Under the pieces are notes generated by a model. The model did not search any database and had not been told where the DNA came from. It saw only the letters and a list, made by a program, of their open reading frames with translations. A stretch of 29,336 bases of DNA, taken from Eisenbergiella sp963559585. Its GTDB lineage: Bacteria; Bacillota; Clostridia; Lachnospirales; Lachnospiraceae. The position numbers and the translations under genes are program-made. The stretch is from the NCBI GenBank assembly GCA_963559585.1, contig CAUWLJ010000042.1, forward strand, positions 1 through 29,336. Reading direction: 5' to 3'. Positions within the stretch are counted from its first letter, which is position 1; every line of letters starts with the position of its first letter. Positions 9,126 to 18,313 of this stretch are shown here, in pieces.

Positions 9126-10052
9126 ATGATCGGTCTAAAACGTGGAACCGTCAAACTGTGCGAGCACGAAAAAGAATGGGAAACAGAAGCGCAAAATACC
9201 ATTTCCCGCTTATATGCAATATTAGGCAGCGCCGCAAAAGAGATTCAGCATGTGGGAAGCACCTCCATCGCTTCCATAAAGGCAAAGCCGATCATTGATA
9301 TCGCAGTTGCGGCGGATGATTTTAATGATATTCTCGCCTTTGAAAAAGAGATGAAAGCCAATGGCTTCTACTACCGCCCCCATGCACAGGCATCCGTCAG
9401 AAATCAGCTGCTGTTCGCCTGCGGCAGCTTGTATGACGGCTCGGGAGATCTGCAGACTCACTTTATTCATGTTGTTTTGGCCAACAGCATGGACTGGATC
9501 AACTACATTAATTTCAGGAATTATCTCAACAGCACACCTTCCGCTGCCAAAGAGTATGAAAATCTGAAGCTCTCGCTTACCCGGCAGGATTCCATTGCCG
9601 GAGACAGGGAGGCGTACACCAGGGGCAAACACGATTTTATCGTATATACCTTGAGAAAGGCTCTCGTGAAATCTTATCTGGGAAAAACTGTTTCTGTTAA
9701 AATAGACCGGCCTGCCGGAAGCGCACACCCGAAGCATCCCGCTCTCATCTATCCGGTCAATTATGGCTATATACCAGGTGTATTGGGCGGGGACGGCGAA
9801 GAGCTTGATGTGTATCTGCTTGGTGTGGACGCTCCGGTGGAAACATATTCCGCCCGCGTTATCGGAATCATTCATCGCCATAACGATACGGAGGACAAGC
9901 TTGTGGCAGCCCCTGCGGGCATGGTTTTCACGAAAGAGCAGATCGCGGAAGCTGTGCATTTTCAGGAACAGTATTACGAAACCGAAATTGAGGTATGCTG
10001 CTCCGAATTTCACTTGTTCAACGAGAAAGTGAATATTCACCCGTATAAGTGA
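9126..10052 (+). CDS. GrpB nucleotidyltransferase-fold domain fused to inorganic pyrophosphatase-like domain
   Basis: A 308-residue two-domain cytosolic protein. Residues 5-175 are a GrpB/UPF0157 domain, a nucleotidyltransferase-like fold; IQHVGSTSIASIKAKPIIDI (40-59) holds the usual GST and two-Asp signature. Residues 188-295 resemble family I inorganic pyrophosphatase: YPVNYGYIPG (209-218), the metal-site stretch DGEELDV (223-229, where classical enzymes read DGDPxDV) and DTEDKLVAAP (254-263). The start at 9126 follows AAAGGAA. It is monocistronic, next to two transposon-like elements upstream and convergent with a two-component system. A pyrophosphatase fused to a nucleotidyltransferase could remove its own by-product. 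The substrate of GrpB proteins is poorly known. Confidence 0.82.
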   Translation: MIGLKRGTVKLCEHEKEWETEAQNTISRLYAILGSAAKEIQHVGSTSIASIKAKPIIDIAVAADDFNDILAFEKEMKANGFYYRPHAQASVRNQLLFACGSLYDGSGDLQTHFIHVVLANSMDWINYINFRNYLNSTPSAAKEYENLKLSLTRQDSIAGDREAYTRGKHDFIVYTLRKALVKSYLGKTVSVKIDRPAGSAHPKHPALIYPVNYGYIPGVLGGDGEELDVYLLGVDAPVETYSARVIGIIHRHNDTEDKLVAAPAGMVFTKEQIAEAVHFQEQYYETEIEVCCSEFHLFNEKVNIHPYK

Positions 10053-10102
10053 ATATCTTTCCCCCACCTTCATTACAGCTTCAAGCATCTAAAATTACAA
10101 AA

Positions 10103-10144
10103 GAAGCCCGAAAAGATAATATCAATTCCTTTCAGGCTCCCTTT
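10103..10144. terminator. Bidirectional terminator between the GrpB fusion and the response regulator gene
   Basis: AGCCCGAAAAG and CTTTCAGGCT form an imperfect stem, with an A-rich run on the left and CCCTTTT on the right. It sits between two convergent genes, so it may serve both strands. Confidence 0.5.
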
Positions 10145-10190
10145 TCATTCAAGTACTCCGCTGCAGAGCAGCAGGGCATTTTTACACATT

Positions 10191-10880
10191 TTACACCTTA
10201 AACCGGTACCCCACCCCCCATATCGTCTCAATATACTGGGGATTGGCCGTATCCGTCTCGATCTTTTCCCGGATCTTCTTGATATGCACCGTCACCGTGG
10301 CAATATCGCCGATGGAGTCCATGTCCCAGATCTCCCGGAACAGCTCCTCCTTGGTGAAAACATGGTTGGGATTCTCCGCCAGGAAGGTAAGCAGATCAAA
10401 TTCCTTGGTGGTAAAGGCCTTCTCGATCCCTTCAATGTAGACCCGGCGGGCCGTCTTGTCGATGCGGATGCCGCGGATCTCCACAATATCGTTGGTCTTC
10501 TGCTGAGAACTGACCAGACGGGTATATCTGGCCAGATGGGCCTTCACCCTGGCCACCAGCTCGCTGGGACTGAAGGGCTTGGTCATGTAATCGTCCGCTC
10601 CCAGACCCAGGCCCCGGATCTTGTCGATGTCGTCCTTTTTGGCCGACACCATCAGGATGGGGATGTTCTTCTGGTCACGGATACGGCGGCAGATCTCAAA
10701 GCCGTCCATTCCGGGCAGCATCAAATCCAGAATCACCAGATCATACTCCGCCCCCAGAGCGCGCTCCAGCCCCTTATCCCCTTCATTCTCTATCTCCACC
10801 TGAAAACCGGACAGCTCCAGATAGTCCTTCTCCAGATCTGCAATCGCTTCCTCATCCTCGATAATTAAAATCTTACTCAT
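10191..10880 (-). CDS. OmpR/PhoB-family response regulator
   Basis: A 229-residue DNA-binding response regulator. The receiver domain (1-120) has the acidic pair in IIEDEEA, phosphoacceptor Asp52 in LVILDLMLPGMDG, and Lys101 in MTKPFSPSEL. The winged-helix domain (130-229) includes FTTKEFDLLTFLAENP and the final VWGVGYRF-type ending, here IWGVGYRFKV. ATG 10880 overlaps the end of the kinase gene by 8 bases (ATGAGTAA), so the two are translationally coupled, kinase first. It should be phosphorylated by that kinase and control unknown promoters. Signal and regulon cannot be inferred. Confidence 0.93.
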   Translation of the reverse strand: MSKILIIEDEEAIADLEKDYLELSGFQVEIENEGDKGLERALGAEYDLVILDLMLPGMDGFEICRRIRDQKNIPILMVSAKKDDIDKIRGLGLGADDYMTKPFSPSELVARVKAHLARYTRLVSSQQKTNDIVEIRGIRIDKTARRVYIEGIEKAFTTKEFDLLTFLAENPNHVFTKEELFREIWDMDSIGDIATVTVHIKKIREKIETDTANPQYIETIWGVGYRFKV

Positions 10881-12357
10881 GCTCCTCAGCCTCCTTGTAT
10901 TTGCGGATCACGAAATGCAGGCAGGTTCCCTCGCCTTCCCTGCTGGTGGCCCAGATGTAGCCGCCGTGATCCTCGATAATCTTTTTCACGATAGAAAGCC
11001 CGATCCCGCTTCCTCCCTTGGAGGAGTTGCGGGAAGCGTCCGTCCGGTAAAATCTCTCAAAGATCTTGCCCAGATTCTTGGCTTCTATTCCCTTTCCGTT
11101 GTCCTCTATCTCCACCCTCACGGAGTCCACCTCATCCAGAATACGCATGTTGATGACTCCCCTGGGCTTGTCCATATACTTGATGCTGTTGCCGATGATA
11201 TTGTTGATTACCTTCTTCAGCTGCTCCGGATCTGCGATGATCCTGGTGTCCGGATCCACCAGATTGGAAAAATTCAGCACAATGTTCTTGGATTCCAGAT
11301 CCAGCCCCACATCCTCCACACAGTCCTCAAAGAATTCTGCCAGATTGATCCGGTGAAAATTGTAGGGGATCCGGTTGCTGTCGATCCCGGAATAGTAGGT
11401 CAGCTCATTGATCAGACGGTTCATGTCGTTCGCCTTGGTATAAACGGTCTTGATATACCGGTCCATCTTCTCCGGCGTGTCTGCCACCCCGTCCATGATC
11501 CCCTCCATATAGCCCTTGATGGCCGTGATGGGCGTTTTTAAATCATGGGTGATATTGCTGATCAGCTCCCTGTTCTGGCGCTCATTCTGTATTTTCTCCT
11601 CTGTGGATTCCTTCAGCCGCAGCCGCATGTCCTCATAATTGCGGTACAGATCGCCGATCTCGCTGTTATCGTCGGAGCTTAACATATACTCCAGATTTCC
11701 GTCCGCGATCTGCTGCATGGCCACGTTCAGCCTGTTGATGGGAGCCAGCACGCTCTTGGAGATCCACTGGGTCAGAATCCAGCTTGTCACCACCAGGATC
11801 ACCAGGATCGCCGTGAACAGATAGATCAGAAGCGTCTTGGAGATCACGCTGTTCACCTTGGTCACCAGGAAAATGCTTCCCTCCGTCCCGTCTGAAAAAG
11901 TAAAATCAATCTGCTTCACCAGCTTCTGCAGATCATTGAAATAAAAGCCCGTGTTGGTGTCCTGGCTCTCAAACCCATAATCCGGAAGCCTGCCGAACAG
12001 CTTCTGGCTGGCCACCTCATTTCCCGTGTAATATTCCTGCGTTCCTTTACGCACAATAATATAAGAAGCCTTTCCCTTGGCCTCCTCATTGAGCTGCTTC
12101 AGGAATTCCCGATCCTCCAGCTTTCCCGCATCCTGCTCCGCCGTCTCCTGAAGCCTCCGGTACAGCTCGTCCGTCATATCGCTGAAGGACGCAAAGGAAT
12201 CTGACATGGTACTGTAATCCGTTATCTCTATTCCATAGCTCAGATCCGAGGTATGAATCAGAGTGGCCCCAATGGCTACGAAAGCGATTCCCGACAGCAC
12301 AAGAGGCAGAAGGATCACCGTCAGAAAGGTAATGATCAGCTTCGTCCGAAATTTCAT
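10873..12357 (-). CDS. HAMP-domain sensor histidine kinase
   Basis: A 494-residue membrane kinase: N-terminal transmembrane helix (about 7-30), an extracytoplasmic sensor region to about 170, second helix (172-194), HAMP segment, HisKA domain with His271 in SNITHDLKTPITAI, and an HATPase domain with NNIIGNSIKY (N box), DNGKGIE (G1) and GGSGIGLSIV (G2). All catalytic elements are intact. I chose ATG 12357 (start MKFRTKLII) because the longer reading from 12399 adds a charged leader just before the signal-anchor helix. It is the first gene of a kinase-regulator pair; the more common Firmicute order is regulator first. Its ligand is unknown. Confidence 0.92.
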   Translation of the reverse strand: MKFRTKLIITFLTVILLPLVLSGIAFVAIGATLIHTSDLSYGIEITDYSTMSDSFASFSDMTDELYRRLQETAEQDAGKLEDREFLKQLNEEAKGKASYIIVRKGTQEYYTGNEVASQKLFGRLPDYGFESQDTNTGFYFNDLQKLVKQIDFTFSDGTEGSIFLVTKVNSVISKTLLIYLFTAILVILVVTSWILTQWISKSVLAPINRLNVAMQQIADGNLEYMLSSDDNSEIGDLYRNYEDMRLRLKESTEEKIQNERQNRELISNITHDLKTPITAIKGYMEGIMDGVADTPEKMDRYIKTVYTKANDMNRLINELTYYSGIDSNRIPYNFHRINLAEFFEDCVEDVGLDLESKNIVLNFSNLVDPDTRIIADPEQLKKVINNIIGNSIKYMDKPRGVINMRILDEVDSVRVEIEDNGKGIEAKNLGKIFERFYRTDASRNSSKGGSGIGLSIVKKIIEDHGGYIWATSREGEGTCLHFVIRKYKEAEEHE

Positions 12358-12596
12358 CCCGATTCCGCGCCTTTCCGCATCCGCCCTCCGGGGATGCAAG
12401 CATGTTTTTCCGGGCAGGGCAGCCCCTCCCCTTTTACTGCCAGCTCAGCGCGCCCTCATCAGCTTGTACAGTTAAAAGCATGCAGAAAGGCTCTGGCTGT
12501 GCAGACCAGTATGGCTGAACTGAATCCATTCTACCATAAAAAACAGACCCATCTATAAAATCGAAAAAATAAATTTATAAAAAAAATATAAACAGG
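12358..12596. other. Intergenic region upstream of the kinase, with a short family A fragment
   Basis: No gene is seen. TATGGCTGAACTG (12510-12522) equals the reverse complement of the left end of family A copy 1 (58-70). The stretch beyond 12540 is very AT-rich and leads into the perR promoter. I could not assign a convincing promoter for the kinase operon. Confidence 0.4.
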
Positions 12597-12644
12597 TTGA
12601 CAAATTCTTTTTTATCTGTTAGATTAACAATAACGATTATCGTT
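12597..12644 (+). promoter_or_regulatory. perR promoter with Fur/Per-type operator
   Basis: TTGACA (12597-12602), a 17-base spacer and TAGATT (12620-12625) form a good sigma-A promoter. Just downstream lies AACGATTATCGTT (12632-12644), a perfect 6-1-6 palindrome of the Fur/PerR box type, within a longer AT-rich inverted repeat. A repressor bound there would cover the transcription start, which fits autoregulation by the gene that follows. Confidence 0.7.
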
Positions 12645-12673
12645 TTCGTCAACAAACAGAAAGGAGGATGGAG

Positions 12674-13072
12674 ATGGCTTTAAAATACAGCCGTCAGAGG
12701 GAAGCAATCAAGTCTTTCCTGATGACCAGAAAGGATCACCCGACGGCCGATGTGGTCTACAGCAATGTAAAAACAAATTTTCCAAATATCAGCCTGGGAA
12801 CGGTTTACCGCAATCTGACGCTGCTTGCTGATCTTGGAGAGATCGCAAGACTGCGTGTGGGCGATGGAGTAGACCATTTTGATGCCGATACCAGCCCCCA
12901 TTATCATTTTGTATGCAGGGAATGCGGCAGCGTATCCGATATGGAAACGGATGCTTTCGATCACATCTGTGAGATTGCTTCCCAGCATTTTGGAGGCGAG
13001 ATCGAAGGACATTTTACTTATTTTTATGGAAAATGCCCCCAGTGCCTGCATAAGGCACGCAAAACCTCTTAA
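12674..13072 (+). CDS. Fur-family regulator, PerR-like
   Basis: A 132-residue Fur-family metalloregulator. The winged helix holds SLGTVYRNLTLLADLGEI, and the dimerisation half has HFDADTSPHYHFVCRECG and a closing CPQC. The four cysteines (81, 84, 121, 124) form the structural zinc site. The His/Asp-rich stretch is the regulatory metal site. ATG 12674 is preferred over ATG 12668 because AGGAGG ends at 12667, leaving six bases of spacing. A Fur-type box overlaps its promoter, and reverse rubrerythrin follows 72 bases after its stop. The context favours peroxide sensing (PerR) over iron sensing (Fur), but the sequence alone does not settle it. Confidence 0.88.
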   Translation: MALKYSRQREAIKSFLMTRKDHPTADVVYSNVKTNFPNISLGTVYRNLTLLADLGEIARLRVGDGVDHFDADTSPHYHFVCRECGSVSDMETDAFDHICEIASQHFGGEIEGHFTYFYGKCPQCLHKARKTS

Positions 13073-13144
13073 TTTTATGTTAGCCGACGGTCTGCAAGAC
13101 TGTTCACCTAAAATTAATCATTCAAAGAAAAGGAGATCAGAATT

Positions 13145-13684
13145 ATGAAATTTGTATGTCAGGTATGTGGTTATGTTCATGAGGGAGATGCAGCTCCCGC
13201 TCAGTGTCCCGTATGTAAGGCTCCCGCCGAGAAGTTCACCGCTCAGACCGGTACCATGGAGTGGGCTGCGGAGCACGTTGTAGGTGTAGCTCAGGGTTGC
13301 AGCGAGGATATTCTGGCTGATCTGAGAGCCAACTTTGAAGGCGAGTGCTCTGAGGTTGGTATGTATCTTGCAATGGCAAGAGTAGCTCATAGAGAAGGCT
13401 ATCCTGAGATTGGCCTGTACTGGGAGAAGGCTGCATTTGAAGAGGCCGAGCACGCTTCCAAGTTTGCAGAGCTGCTGGGCGAGGTAGTTACCAACTCCAC
13501 CAAGAAGAATCTGGAGATGAGAGTGGCTGCTGAGAACGGCGCTACCGCAGGCAAGTTCGATCTGGCTAAGAGAGCAAAGGCTGCCAACCTTGATGCAATC
13601 CATGACACCGTTCATGAGATGGCACGCGACGAGGCTCGTCACGGCAAAGCATTCCAGGGTCTGCTGGAGAGATACTTTGGCTAA
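13145..13684 (+). CDS. Reverse rubrerythrin (rubredoxin domain N-terminal)
   Basis: A 179-residue peroxide reductase. Residues 1-35 are a rubredoxin-like FeS4 domain with CQVCGY and CPVCKAP, and residues 45-179 are a ferritin-like di-iron domain with EGECSEVGMYLAMA, EEAEHASKF and DEARHGKAF. With the rubredoxin at the N-terminus this is the reverse arrangement known from clostridia, where such proteins reduce H2O2 and oxygen using NADH-linked electron donors. AAAGGAGAT precedes ATG 13145. Codon choice is markedly uniform, typical of a highly expressed gene. It follows the PerR-like gene in the same direction without an obvious promoter of its own. A clear hairpin terminator follows. Confidence 0.95.
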   Translation: MKFVCQVCGYVHEGDAAPAQCPVCKAPAEKFTAQTGTMEWAAEHVVGVAQGCSEDILADLRANFEGECSEVGMYLAMARVAHREGYPEIGLYWEKAAFEEAEHASKFAELLGEVVTNSTKKNLEMRVAAENGATAGKFDLAKRAKAANLDAIHDTVHEMARDEARHGKAFQGLLERYFG

Positions 13685-13731
13685 TCAGTAAGCCTTACAG
13701 GATCGAGAGCATTTAAGACTTTAGAATTTTT

Positions 13732-13768
13732 GAGGTATTGGGTCGGAATGATCCAGTACCTCTTTTAA
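13732..13768 (+). terminator. Rho-independent terminator of the rubrerythrin gene
   Basis: GAGGTATTGGGTC and GATCCAGTACCTC pair with two mismatches around a short loop, followed by TTTT. The T-rich tail runs into the stop of the convergent XRE gene, which may share it. Confidence 0.8.
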
Positions 13769-14373
13769 CTTTTGATAATAATTACTCTTATTGACTCATA
13801 CAACCATATTATCGCAATAATAATACCTGTAAAAGAAATTATATTCTTAAGTATTTTTTTCCATCCCTTATTCATAAATCTGGATTGCTGCCATAGGAGC
13901 ATGATATATCCCCCAAAGATTGGCAAACCGATTTTTATTATGTAAGTCCATAATGCCAATAACAGGAATCCCATTGTCACAACCGATTCCCGATCCCCAT
14001 ACGCCGGAATCAATTTTGCCAAAATAATTGTCAAAAACAAACCAATAATAATAGGGGACGCGAAAAAAAAGCCTGTTATTATTTTTATCTTCCTATTTTT
14101 CTCTTTTATCTTTTCATTTGCATAGTTTAATGTTTCCTGTACTATATTATTGACATTTTCCTCCTTTTCTTCATCACAGAAGAAATCAGAAATTGGGATT
14201 TCTAACGCTTTTGCGACATCGTTTAAAATACAAATATCTGGATAGCATTTTCCTCTTTCCCATTGGGATACTGCCTTATCCGTGATATTCAGTCTATCTG
14301 CCAATTCCTTCTGCGTCAAATTCTTTTCTAATCTCTTTTTTCTAATCAATCTCCCTACATTCTCTGCATTCAT
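13765..14373 (-). CDS. Membrane-anchored XRE-family regulator
   Basis: A 202-residue protein with an N-terminal helix-turn-helix (about 6-62; LTQKELADRLNITDKAVSQW) followed by a charged coiled segment and three hydrophobic stretches (about 98-120, 130-158, 178-198). Such XRE regulators with membrane tails are common in Firmicutes and may respond to envelope conditions. GGGGATAAGG lies directly before ATG 14373. The gene is visibly AT-rich with many ATA/AAA codons, unlike its GC-rich neighbours, a sign of recent transfer. No target gene is obvious nearby; it is alone and convergent with rubrerythrin. Confidence 0.85.
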   Translation of the reverse strand: MNAENVGRLIRKKRLEKNLTQKELADRLNITDKAVSQWERGKCYPDICILNDVAKALEIPISDFFCDEEKEENVNNIVQETLNYANEKIKEKNRKIKIITGFFFASPIIIGLFLTIILAKLIPAYGDRESVVTMGFLLLALWTYIIKIGLPIFGGYIMLLWQQSRFMNKGWKKILKNIISFTGIIIAIIWLYESIRVIIIKS

Positions 14374-14648
14374 CCTTATCCCCCTCGTAATTTCAGTATC
14401 TTATTTCTTAATACTGGACAGCTCCTGTTGACTGATGGTCTATTCCCATAAGCTCTGTACGATTCTAACGGGAATCTGTCTTACTACATTTGTCTCAAAA
14501 CTGACTTTAACGTAATATCCAATGATATTGTATCTTATCTTTTTCTTTTCATCTATCAACTGTGAATAGAATCCCCTGAAAATATTGTAAAGCAAAACTT
14601 TACATCTCCCCAGTCCTCCAGAAAACATCAAAGCAGTGCCGCGCCATT
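14374..14648. other. AT-rich stretch without a convincing gene
   Basis: An open frame on the minus strand (14440-14658, 72 codons) covers most of it but has no ribosome site, no recognised domain, and begins within the end of the RCC1-like pseudogene. It may be decayed coding DNA of the same acquired patch. Confidence 0.35.
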
Positions 14649-15507
14649 CTATCCGCACCGATGGAATTCATGGGTACACACCACTGTTTTATCCGCTTCC
14701 TCACCTGTTACCACCCTTTCTTCCGTGCCCACATTTTCACCGCAAACCCAGTAGGAGCCATCTATTTTCCGAATCACCGTATTATTTAACGGCCGGGGAT
14801 AAAAATGTCCATACTCTGCAATGCTTTCATACCCAGGATCATATTTCAGCCTTCCACACCACACCATCTCCATATCCTGCTGAGAAATCTGCAAAGCACC
14901 GTCCACAGTCAGATCCGTCCAGACCATAACCGCGTCCTCTGCCGCCTTTGTCGGCTCGCTGATCACCCCTGGAGCTGCAACGCCACAGTTGCCCGCACTG
15001 TTTTCTCCCCAGGTCCAGACCGTTCCATCCCGCAGCAGAGCCGCATGATGAAACCAGCCTCCCGTTATCCATACCATAAAGCCGATGATCCTCTGTGAGA
15101 AAAATGGTAAAGCCCCTCTGCGAATAATCCACATGTATCACCCGTTCTGCAATTTTTATGTTTTCGCTGTGGAATTCATCATCCTGTGTTCCCTGCCCCA
15201 GTTGTCCGTATTCATTTCTTCCGCTTCCCCACAATACGCCATCGCCGTCAATAAAATAAAGGTTGGATGGATCCCCTTTGTTTGTGGTATAGTAATCTGC
15301 GGCATTTACAGAAACGCTCAGTTCTTCCCGGCCGTCAGACCTGTCAGCGGCTGCACTGTTTTCGGATACGGTGTTTTCTCTTTCTGGTTCTTTTGGAGAA
15401 TCTGTGCCGATAACAGAGATGAGACAGACCGCGGCTGCGGCAATGGCAAACAGCAGAGTCTTTTTTATTTTCCTATCGTCCTTTAATTTTTTTACTCCGT
15501 CTTTCAT
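14649..15507 (-). pseudogene. RCC1-repeat lipoprotein-like or secreted protein, frameshifted
   Basis: The first frame (ATG 15507, preceded by GGAGAGGAAG) encodes a signal-anchor or signal peptide (KKTLLFAIAAAAVCLISVIG), an acidic linker, and one RCC1/BNR-type repeat (FIDGDGVLWGSGRNEYGQLG). After LYGMDNG, near 15055-15075, the repeat pattern continues in another frame with ALLRDGTVWTWGENSAGNCG, then a third weaker repeat, and stops at 14649. RCC1 repeats form beta-propellers, so a full-length version would need more blades. No slippery heptamer is visible at the junction, so a true frameshift or a sequencing error is more likely than programmed recoding. Function unknown. Confidence 0.65.
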
Positions 15508-15547
15508 GTTCTTCCTCTCCCCTTTCAGCAAGGCTCCTTTAGGAAAT

Positions 15548-15588
15548 AAAAAAAGAACCCATGACTACCATAAACTAATCAGGGTTCC
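15548..15588 (-). terminator. Terminator of the tRNA-Tyr/tRNA-Leu unit
   Basis: On the minus strand GAACCCTGA and TCATGGGTTC form a stem followed by seven Ts, directly downstream of tRNA-Leu. The position fits termination of a Tyr-Leu tRNA transcript. Confidence 0.8.
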
Positions 15589-15602
15589 TTTCCAAAATAT
15601 AC

Positions 15603-15686
15603 TGCCGGCAACCGGACTTGAACCGGTACGGGGTCGCCCCCGAGGGATTTTAAGTCCCTTGCGTCTGCCTATTCCGCCATGCCGGC
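15603..15686 (-). tRNA. tRNA-Leu (anticodon UAA)
   Basis: The 84-nt gene has a 7-bp acceptor stem GCCGGCA/TGCCGGC, an anticodon loop CTTAAAA with anticodon TAA, the T arm GGTTCAAGTCC, and the long variable arm (CGGGGGCGACCCCG) of class II tRNAs. The discriminator base is A (15603). CCA is not encoded, so it depends on the CCA-adding enzyme found elsewhere in this window. Confidence 0.95.
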
Positions 15687-15765
15687 CGGCATTTCTCTGC
15701 ACTGCCTCCACTCAGTCCTTCTGTCTGCATCCTGAGAAAACGCTTCCGCGTTCCGGCATGTGCAA

Positions 15766-15847
15766 TGGATGGAGGTGGATTCGAACCACCGAAGCAATTT
15801 GCAGCAGATTTACAGTCTGTCCCCTTTGGCCACTCGGGAATCCATCC
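15766..15847 (-). tRNA. tRNA-Tyr (anticodon GUA)
   Basis: The 82-nt gene has acceptor stem GGATGGA/TCCATCC, an anticodon loop CTGTAAA with anticodon GTA, the T arm GTGGTTCGAATCCAC, and a long variable arm as expected for bacterial tRNA-Tyr. CCA is not encoded. It precedes tRNA-Leu by 79 bases in the same direction. Confidence 0.95.
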
Positions 15848-15896
15848 ATGCGGGAAACGCTGCGGCATATATCGCCCCTTTGTTTCCAACAATCCT

Positions 15897-15925
15897 ATTT
15901 AATCATACATTTACGTGAAATGCAA
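15897..15925 (-). promoter_or_regulatory. Possible tRNA promoter inside the end of the amylase gene
   Basis: On the minus strand TTGCAT, 17 bases and TTAAAT lie about 50 bases before tRNA-Tyr. The -35 box overlaps the last codons of the amylase gene. The matches are moderate, so this is tentative. Confidence 0.35.
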
Positions 15926-18133
15926 GAAATTTTTTTGAACAGGTTCGTTCTTCGGCTGGCCCTGATAAAATTCCGGATTCCGGGCCGTCTCAGGCGGCAG
16001 CGCTTCATTCGGCAGCTTTTCCTTCTTCTCCCTCCGCAGATCCCTGTGCTGGAGCACCAGGCCGGACTGGGGAGGAAGGGTAACGGTCGTCTTGCCCGCC
16101 TTGACCGGGTATTTGACGGGTTCCGTTGAAAAGCCGTTCCGGTCGGTGAGGATCAGGCGGGTCATCTCCGCTTCCCTGGGAACGCCCAGCTCCCAGACGG
16201 AGATCTCCTTCGTCACCTCATACTCGTTGTTGTTGATAAGGATGGCGGAGTGGTTTTCTCTGGTAAATCTGGCGTAACCGATCACATTGTAGTCGGAGAG
16301 CATCCACTTGATGGATCCGGTCTTAAATTCCCGGTTCTCCTTGTGCATGCGGATCACGGCCCTGTGGTAGCCGATCAGCTCCTGATCCTCCCGTCCCCAT
16401 GGATAGGTTCTGCGGTTGTCCGGGTCGGTGAAGCCGCACAGGCCCGCCTCGTCTCCATAATAGATGGTGGGTGCGCCGGGCCAGGTCATCTGGATCAGCA
16501 CTGCCTCCCGCAGCACCGCCTTGTTCACGCCCTGGCTGGCCGCCTCGCAGCCCAGGGTGTTCATGCGTCCCACCTTTCTGTTGGTGCGGGTGAGGAAGCG
16601 GGAGTGATCGTGGTTGGACAGCTCGTTCATGGCCACAAACAGGGAAGGGGTGGCCATGCAGGCCGTGTGGTATCCCATAGCGCCCCAGAAGCTTTCTGCA
16701 TTGCCCAGAAGATCCTGACGGAAGTCGTCGCTGTGCTTCTGCATTCCGGTGAGGAACCAGGTCACAGGCTCCATGAAGGCGTCATAGTTCATCACCGTAT
16801 CCCACTGGTCGCCCTGCAGCCAGGAGGAGGGATCGCCGTAATGCTCGGCCAGGATGATGGCGTTGGGATTGGCCGCCTTCACCGCCCTGCGGAAATCTCT
16901 CCAGAAACGGTGATTGAACTCCGGTGAACGGCCCAGGTCAGCCGCCACGTCCAGACGCCAGCCGTCCGCATTGAAAGGCGGGGAGACCCATTTGGCCCCG
17001 ATTTTCATAATGTATTCGTACAGCTCCCTGGAGCTTTCATAGTTCAGCTTGGGCAGGGTATCATGCCCCCACCATCCGTCGTAGGTAGGATTGTAGGGGA
17101 AGCGGTTTTCATCATGGAACATGAAATAGCTGTGGTAAGGGCTGTTCCTGTCCACATAGGCCCCCTTGGCGTAGCCCGGACGCTCCTCATAGATCCGTTC
17201 CCGATCCAGCCATTTGTTAAAGGAGCCGCAGTGATTGAACACACCGTCGATGATGACGCGGATCCCCCTTTTGTGAGCCTCCTCCACCAGCCTGGCAAAG
17301 AGCTCATTGCTGGCCTCCAGGTTTTCCAGATTGGTTACCCTGTCGATGTAGCGGGTGGCAGACCGGTTTTCCTGCTGCCAGTCCTGAAGCAGCTCTCCCT
17401 GATCGCTGACGATCTTTCCCTTATGGGGGTCGATATAATCGTAATCCTGTATGTCGTAGCCGTGATTGGAGGGAGAAACGAACAGGGGATTGAAATAGAT
17501 CACGTCAATACCCAGCTCCTGCAGATAGTCCATCTTGTCCAGAACCCCCTGCAGATCGCCGCCGTAAAAATTACGCACGTCCATCTGGGCCGGGTATCTG
17601 TACCAATCGTCCACCTTCACGGATTTATCCCCGATATAGCGGTACTCCCCGGTAAGCACGTCATTGGAGGGATCACCGTTGCAGAAGCGGTCCACCATGA
17701 TCTGGTACATCACGGCTCCCTTGGCCCAGTCCGGCGTGGAGAAGCCCGGGATAATCATAAAATGGTAGTGATCCTCCGTCTGGCGCACCACACCCCTGAT
17801 GTCATAGCAGCAGCGCGCTTTTCCCGACTGAACCTCAAAGTAATAGGTAATCTTCTCATTATCAAGCTGACAGCGGTGCTCGTAATAGTCAAAAAGAGAA
17901 TCCGAGGATACCTTGAACATCAGGTTCTTCTGTCCATGGCACACGAAAAAAACCCGATCCAGGTTATTCTTTTTGGAACGGAAACGTATGGTCACTTCAC
18001 TGTAGGGAGCAGGTTCCGCCGGTGAGATGTAGTTGCCTGTGGTATCGCTGAATAAAGCTCTTTTGCAAAGGATGGGACGCATGCCGCTGATATACTGATG
18101 CTGCTCCCCCCGCAAAAAACGTTCAAAATTCAT
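15911..18133 (-). CDS. Intracellular GH13 alpha-amylase/neopullulanase-type enzyme
   Basis: A 740-residue glycoside hydrolase of family 13, acting on alpha-glucans or maltodextrins. An N-terminal beta-sandwich region (about 40-130) resembles the CBM34-like domain of neopullulanases and cyclomaltodextrinases. The catalytic barrel shows YQIMVDRFCNGDPSND, region I IIDGVFNHCG, region II DGWRLDVAAD with nucleophile Asp395, region III ILAEHYGD with acid/base Glu430, and region IV NELSNHDHSRF with Asp509. No signal peptide is seen, so it should act in the cytosol on imported or stored glucans. ATG 18133 is preferred over 18145 because GGGAG precedes it. It stands alone, upstream of two tRNA genes. 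Confidence 0.92.
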   Translation of the reverse strand: MNFERFLRGEQHQYISGMRPILCKRALFSDTTGNYISPAEPAPYSEVTIRFRSKKNNLDRVFFVCHGQKNLMFKVSSDSLFDYYEHRCQLDNEKITYYFEVQSGKARCCYDIRGVVRQTEDHYHFMIIPGFSTPDWAKGAVMYQIMVDRFCNGDPSNDVLTGEYRYIGDKSVKVDDWYRYPAQMDVRNFYGGDLQGVLDKMDYLQELGIDVIYFNPLFVSPSNHGYDIQDYDYIDPHKGKIVSDQGELLQDWQQENRSATRYIDRVTNLENLEASNELFARLVEEAHKRGIRVIIDGVFNHCGSFNKWLDRERIYEERPGYAKGAYVDRNSPYHSYFMFHDENRFPYNPTYDGWWGHDTLPKLNYESSRELYEYIMKIGAKWVSPPFNADGWRLDVAADLGRSPEFNHRFWRDFRRAVKAANPNAIILAEHYGDPSSWLQGDQWDTVMNYDAFMEPVTWFLTGMQKHSDDFRQDLLGNAESFWGAMGYHTACMATPSLFVAMNELSNHDHSRFLTRTNRKVGRMNTLGCEAASQGVNKAVLREAVLIQMTWPGAPTIYYGDEAGLCGFTDPDNRRTYPWGREDQELIGYHRAVIRMHKENREFKTGSIKWMLSDYNVIGYARFTRENHSAILINNNEYEVTKEISVWELGVPREAEMTRLILTDRNGFSTEPVKYPVKAGKTTVTLPPQSGLVLQHRDLRREKKEKLPNEALPPETARNPEFYQGQPKNEPVQKNFLHFT

Positions 18134-18313
18134 AATTGCTCCCATCTGCGCATACTGTGCGCATCGTTATTGATACAATCCAGCCGCGCCGGTTCAGGAA
18201 TCACCTTTTCTTCCTTCCGCCTCCGCACGGCTCCTTATTGATTTATTGTACCCGATTGAACCGGGACATTCAAGTTTTTCCTTCTGATTCAGCCGCCTGT
18301 ATTTGAGACTAAG